A program made the position numbers and the translations under genes. A stretch of DNA of 64,000 bases from Panaeolus papilionaceus. Taxonomy: Eukaryota; Basidiomycota; Agaricomycetes; Agaricales. Below are positions 59,730-64,000 of this stretch, piece after piece. The stretch spans positions 310,001-374,000 of the forward strand of contig JADNRZ010000010.1 in the NCBI GenBank assembly GCA_015501605.1, written 5' to 3'. The first letter of the stretch is position 1, and each line of letters begins with the position of its first letter. The notes under the pieces were generated by a model. That model was given only the letters and a program-made list of their open reading frames with translations. It did not search any database and had not been told where the DNA came from.

Positions 59730-60510
59730 GCTTATTCAATCCAGCGGACACTCAAGTTCTCTTCTCTGCATCATGTTTACCTTTTGAAAACACTAATGAC
59801 CCATCATCTGTATTACCATATATTATGTCATGGCACAACCAATCATGCACATCGTTGCATTTACGGCTTCACACCTTAGTAGGATTATAACCATTTATGC
59901 TTCTGTACAAATTACCCAGTTCACTTCCTTTAAAATTCAGAGATGAGGTGAAAAGATGAGCACGAGCACTCCCTTGATCAGACCTAAATGACCCCGTTGC
60001 AGCTGAGTATACATAGTGTCCTCCTGACCTACAACATAGCAGAGTAAGCACCGCCATAATTCCATTCCGATGCTTTAATTCTTCGAGTCTATTACCAATA
60101 AACCAAGAACGTCTGTTCTGTGTTTGTAGTGACACCTGTGGGCAATCTATTTATTCCAGGCCTACGCCAACGACCATCAGATCTTTACCTGTCCCATTTT
60201 TAGAATCCACACGCACTGCCAAGTTCATCGACGGCAACAACTCGGTGAAAGCTGCTTGACTGGCAGAGAGTTCAAATCAATGGCGACGACGAGTATCCCC
60301 GTCGATATGGAAGCGTGGTCCTCTCCCTCTCTACGTCAAAGAATGGAACTCACAGTCAAGAAGTACTCGTAATTATCCGAGGCGAGAGCCACAACCAACT
60401 GATTCAGGAGAATTGCTTTAATGAGGACAGCGATCTCGGGATAATGGTTCCAGGTACATCTATGTGTTTCAATTCATCATCGACACAATATGATGCAGTG
60501 AGTCTATATA
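59730..60510. other. convergent intergenic region
   Basis: Region between the coiled-coil gene and the orphan minus-strand gene. Short frames at 59869-60135 (minus, GTG start) and 60281-60373 (plus) lack support. Nothing else is seen. Confidence 0.4.
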
Positions 60511-61244
60511 TCAGAGGAACGACCATGAGTATCCGGATGATAGGCAGGAAGATGTAGTCATAGTGAGTGCTCGATCAAGGATGAATGTCGCGATAACCCA
60601 TAGGTCATACTCGCTCCAGCAAGTAATATGGAGCGCCACATCCGACTGAAGTCAACGCTTGTGACCATTTAAACACAGAAAAAAGCCACCCCACTTTCTA
60701 GTACATTGAGACCCTGAGGTCTGTGGTGTATATCGACCGCTCCAGGCAAAGCTTCCGAGTAAACAAGGTTTGACATCTGATCCTCCTGCATGCGAATGTC
60801 GAAGGATGTAGTGGCTTCTGAGTCACCAAACTCCGTTGAAGGATTAATACGTCCATTCTCTCCTGAACACCGAGTTATATGCTTCTGTGAAGACAGATGG
60901 CCTACCTACCTTTTGAAGATCACCATCATTCCCGTGGTCGTTCCCTGGTTTCTCCGTCACGAGTCCTACGATGTCCGGAGGCAAGAACGTCGGATACGGT
61001 AGTGTTATCGTGAGCTTTTGGTACAAAAATTCTTGAATAGGGTTGTACAGCTCCCTGGAACTGGCTCCATGATCGATAGGTGAGATCGCTCCTCCGCTAC
61101 ATCTTCGGAGGTTTGTGCAGGCGCTTATTCGCAGATGCACACGTTCAAGCTGAAAATCACGATGTATCGTGATAGGACAGAGGCAAAATTATGGTGAAAA
61201 CTTACCCGTCGAGGCCTTTTTTTTCTGCCCTGTCCTCCATTCAT
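60511..61244 (-). CDS. orphan spliced gene, unrecognised
   Basis: Hand-built model of four exons, 61244-61206, 61149-60906, 60862-60690 and 60645-60511, about 196 aa. All joins keep the frame and the splice sites are good (GTAAGT...TTTTCAG for the first intron). The product begins MNGGQGRKKRPRR and contains ASSRELYNPIQEFLYQKL, LPYPTFLPPDIVGLVTEKPG, STEFGDSEATTSFDIRMQ, NLVYSEALPGAVDIHHRPQ, and VLESGSDVALHITCWSEYDL. The composition and the balance of charged and hydrophobic residues look like a real globular protein, and the frame shifts needed coincide with introns. I recognise no family. The start and the last exon are the least certain parts. Confidence 0.45.
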
Positions 61245-61764
61245 ACTCTGGTTAGTCTGCATGGCAGAAGTTCAAGCCCATCGAAACCGACCTTAAACAA
61301 GCCTCGCCGCTGTTTATTCAGTATACATTTTTTTACTTTGTTTATGCTCAAGCGATTAGATCTAATACTAATTAAAAAGTCACCGCGCATGGGCCCCATA
61401 AATTTATTTTGACTTGTAACTGTCGTCGCCGCACAATCAATGGAGACAACGAACCTTGGGTGGGGGAACAAGGCTTGAAATCAGCCGAGTCATAGCATTG
61501 ATCCGCTGATGCATCAAATTCCGGCAGCTGTGCTGACCTTGAAAGATTTGGCTCCGCTGGAATCTATGCCGATCTTCAGCTCCAGCTCCGTTGCCTTCAT
61601 TCGAAAATATCCACCAATGACGTCTCCACCATTGTGTGTATCATGTGGCCCCAAGAATCATACGGCCGTAGAAAACATGGATTGATCAAAAGTTATCAAT
61701 TGCAAGGACTCCGGAATCCTTCTGTCGACCTACTGCCACTCTCTCACAATACAAAAGCTCTGCC
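61245..61764. promoter_or_regulatory. divergent promoter region
   Basis: A 520-bp region between the orphan gene and the alpha/beta hydrolase, transcribed away from each other. It includes a T-rich tract near 61318-61345. No specific element is assigned. Confidence 0.35.
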
Positions 61765-63100
61765 ATGTCAATAACCAGTGTTCAGCAGCCACTTCACTCA
61801 TCAGTTCTGCCCAGGCTCGATCCAGAGTATATCGAATTTCATAACAAGCACATTGTGAACATCGTTCCACCTCATACTTTACCATGGGACCCATCGTTAC
61901 GAAATGCCCCTGCTGTGCCCGGTGGTTCTGAACCGTTGAAGGTTGGAAAAGTAGAGGATTTCGACTTACCGAAGACGAAGTTCAGAGCATTTACACCCGA
62001 AGGCAGTCCTCCAGAGGGAGGCTGGCCTCTGTGTATTTACTTTCATGGAGGCGAGTCAGATCATTATCAAGGAGACAATACCAGTTTCTGACACATCGCT
62101 CAGGTGGTTGGACATTAGGAAACATTAGCAGCGAAACCTCTTTCGCTACGAACCTTTGCTCTCGTCAGTGGTATTTCTACGATCGATTAGAGCTGGCTTT
62201 AATTCATATATCAATTCAGGAGCTAAATGTGTCGTCATCTCGATCGACTATCGTCTTGCCCCAGAGAACCCGTACCCAACTGCTGTTGAAGATGCTATCG
62301 ACGCCCTTTTATGGGCGCTGCAAAATGGACCAGAGAAGTTAGGCGTGAATTTAAAGCGCATCGCCGTGGCTGGATCATCTAGGTTAGTATCATCATCGCA
62401 ATTAGAATCTGAATGCTACTTAAAGAATTTGTCCTCATAACTTCCCTTGACGTAACCAGCGGAGGCAATCTTGCTACTATATTGGCCTTAAAAGCAGCAG
62501 AGCCGGAATTGGCACTAAGCCTTCCAGGCCCCATCGTCTTTCAGCTACTGGTGGTTCCCGTGACCGATAACACAGCATCGGTGGAATCGTCGAAAGGATG
62601 GGCCGAGAATGAACACACACCGTGGCTCAGCCCTGCCCGGATGCTCTGGTTCCGCAACAATTATCTTCCCAATCCAAAAGATCTCAAGAACTGGGACGCC
62701 TCCCCACTCTTTGCTCCAGATGAGCTGGTCAAGAAATTGCCACCTGCGTGGATCGGTGTGGCAGAACTTGATATCCTGAGGCAGGAGGGCGTCGAGTATG
62801 GCGAAAAGCTGAAGCGCAATGGTGTAGATGTTGAGCTGAAGGTGTATAAAGGGGCACCACATCCTATCATGGCTATGGACGGTGAGTTCGGCAGACTTTT
62901 ATGTCCTCCAGAAATTAAGATGAGCGCTGACATGGAATGAATCTGTTTGAATAGGGTGAGTACAGATCCGTATTTTTATATTCCTTCGGTTCTGGCCACT
63001 CTTGCTTATTTCGGTCTCCTTTTATACCAGGGTTTTGAATGTGGGCAAGACTCTGGTCTCAGATGCGGTCGCCGCATTGAAAAATCATCTGTATCCCTAA
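61765..63100 (+). CDS. alpha/beta hydrolase fold-3 (HSL-type) esterase
   Basis: Esterase/lipase of the hormone-sensitive-lipase type, 333 aa. Exons 61765-62050, 62104-62163, 62220-62382, 62460-62881, 62955 (one base) and 63031-63100. Oxyanion motif CIYFHGGGW, then ISIDYRLAPENPYP, nucleophile motif VAGSSSGGNLA (GSSSGG in place of GDSAGG), catalytic Asp in AELDILRQEG and catalytic His in KGAPHPIMAMDG. The C-terminal helix VLNVGKTLVSDAVAALKNHL matches the family only if a single G at 62955 is kept as an exon; without it the frame breaks. The first intron begins GC (GGAG|GCGAGT at 62051). No signal peptide is seen. Substrate unknown; small acyl esters are typical. Confidence 0.8.
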
Positions 63101-63472
63101 GTGAAAAAGAGGCACGTCCAGCAGGTAGCTTTCAATCAACAATCAGCGCGCGCGCTGTAAAAGAATGATAAAGCGGCAATAGATATCTAGCCCCTGACAA
63201 TTCAGTTGAGAACAAATTGTTTGACAAAAGAAATTCTGAAAGATTCCTGAATCCCCTTTTACCTCACTCGAGGAACACGATGCTATGTGCATGCCTCGCC
63301 CATCCCCATCACTGGACCTGATACGGCGTGCCTGAATGATCAATTCCACAGCGCTGGAGACTGTGTTTGGCTTGACAGACGAAATGGAACCTGCTCTGCG
63401 ACATATATAAATGCTACGGGACTGAGTATCTACATTGGACGACGATTCATTTCGCCCTCCTAAATCATCGAT
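63101..63472. other. intergenic, nothing recognised
   Basis: Spacer between the hydrolase and the gene at the right edge, with a TATA-like CATATATAAATG at about 63401, some 70 bases upstream of the next ATG. Confidence 0.45.
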
Positions 63473-64000
63473 ATGGCGACAAATCTATCTGTGATTCCCC
63501 AAGAGCTGAAGACAATCACACAGAGCGCGGCAGCCTTAAGTGCAGCAATAGCACGGTATGGATCTGTTTATCTCTCAGTCGTCGTTTGGGATGCTTAAGG
63601 AATCATATTGGTGGTTGCATACAGATATACAATTGCTGTAGAAACACAAGTTGACCGGCGGTATGGAGCGCAATCGGCGACTGGAAAGGCAATGACCCAG
63701 GTCACTGTGTGTTGATCCCTCAATTATCGTCTCGTGAATGGAAAAAATTGATCAAGTCTCGTAGACTGAACTTAGTATACTTGGTGACGCGATCAACTCC
63801 TTCTTTGGAGGCTTCACCGAGAAGGATGGCCCAGATATGAGCGCTTCCGAGGTTATAGACACTATCATTAGGTTCTCGACGACCGAGGCTGGTACCGTTC
63901 TCGTGGGCATTTCCTTCGAACTCACCTCATCGGCTAATATACTGACAGTGTCGCTGAATTTCAATCCAGGCTACACAAGCGCAGAAAGAAATGGTCGAAC
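63473..64000 (+). CDS. unrecognised protein, 3' end missing
   Basis: Gene cut by the right edge. Exons 63473-63555, 63625-63700 and 63765 to beyond 64000 join in frame at GT-AG introns. The product starts MATNLSVIPQELKTITQSAA, continues YTIAVETQVDRRYG, then ILGDAINSFFGGFTEKDG, VIDTIIRFSTTEAGTVLVG and SFELTSSANILTVSLNFNPG. A TATA-like sequence about 70 bases upstream supports the start. There is no signal peptide and no family I recognise; the alternating hydrophobic pattern suggests a beta-rich protein. Confidence 0.55.

Overview
The window is nuclear DNA of a mushroom-forming basidiomycete (Agaricomycetes). Genes are cut by many 45-80 nt introns. It carries families typical of that class: a FunK1 fungal kinase, a DUF6533 membrane protein, a basidiomycete F-box protein, a Ste6-type pheromone exporter, and several copies of an uncharacterised family I recognise as expanded in Agaricomycetes. 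No rRNA, CRISPR array or convincing tRNA was seen. Gene models were built by hand from conserved splice sites, reading-frame continuity and paralog comparison.

Layout. 1-5021: a FunK1 kinase running off the left edge, and a second copy from which most of the gene has been deleted. 5420-7154: the ribosome-biogenesis WD40 protein Ytm1. 10478-12752: a FAD-dependent monooxygenase. 13915-15222: a DUF6533 seven-helix-type membrane protein.

17518-42933 is the accessory core. It holds four long paralogs (B, C, D, E; 811-994 aa) plus a 5' fragment and a 3' fragment of one uncharacterised family. E alone has a C-terminal HSP20-like domain. Two copies (C and D) face each other across a STE6-like ABC transporter (26537-31544). 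Their 5' halves and upstream DNA form an inverted duplication (21512-24080 and 34870-38724). The right arm is interrupted by a 1304-bp terminal-inverted-repeat element with a 6-bp target duplication; the left arm preserves the empty site.

44260-56337 is mostly metabolic: an acetoin/diacetyl reductase-like SDR, an F-box protein, an ERT1/AcuK-type Zn2Cys6-PAS regulator, a GH1 beta-glucosidase, and a Gfo/Idh/MocA oxidoreductase divergent from the beta-glucosidase over a 543-bp shared promoter. ERT1 family members control use of non-fermentable carbon, so a carbon-use neighbourhood is possible but only inferred.

58888-64000 holds a small coiled-coil protein, an orphan gene, an HSL-type alpha/beta hydrolase and an unrecognised gene cut by the right edge.

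Gene structure is itself notable. There are three GC-AG introns and several micro-exons (8, 15, 17, 18 and 21 nt). One apparent 1-nt exon is needed to keep the hydrolase in frame.
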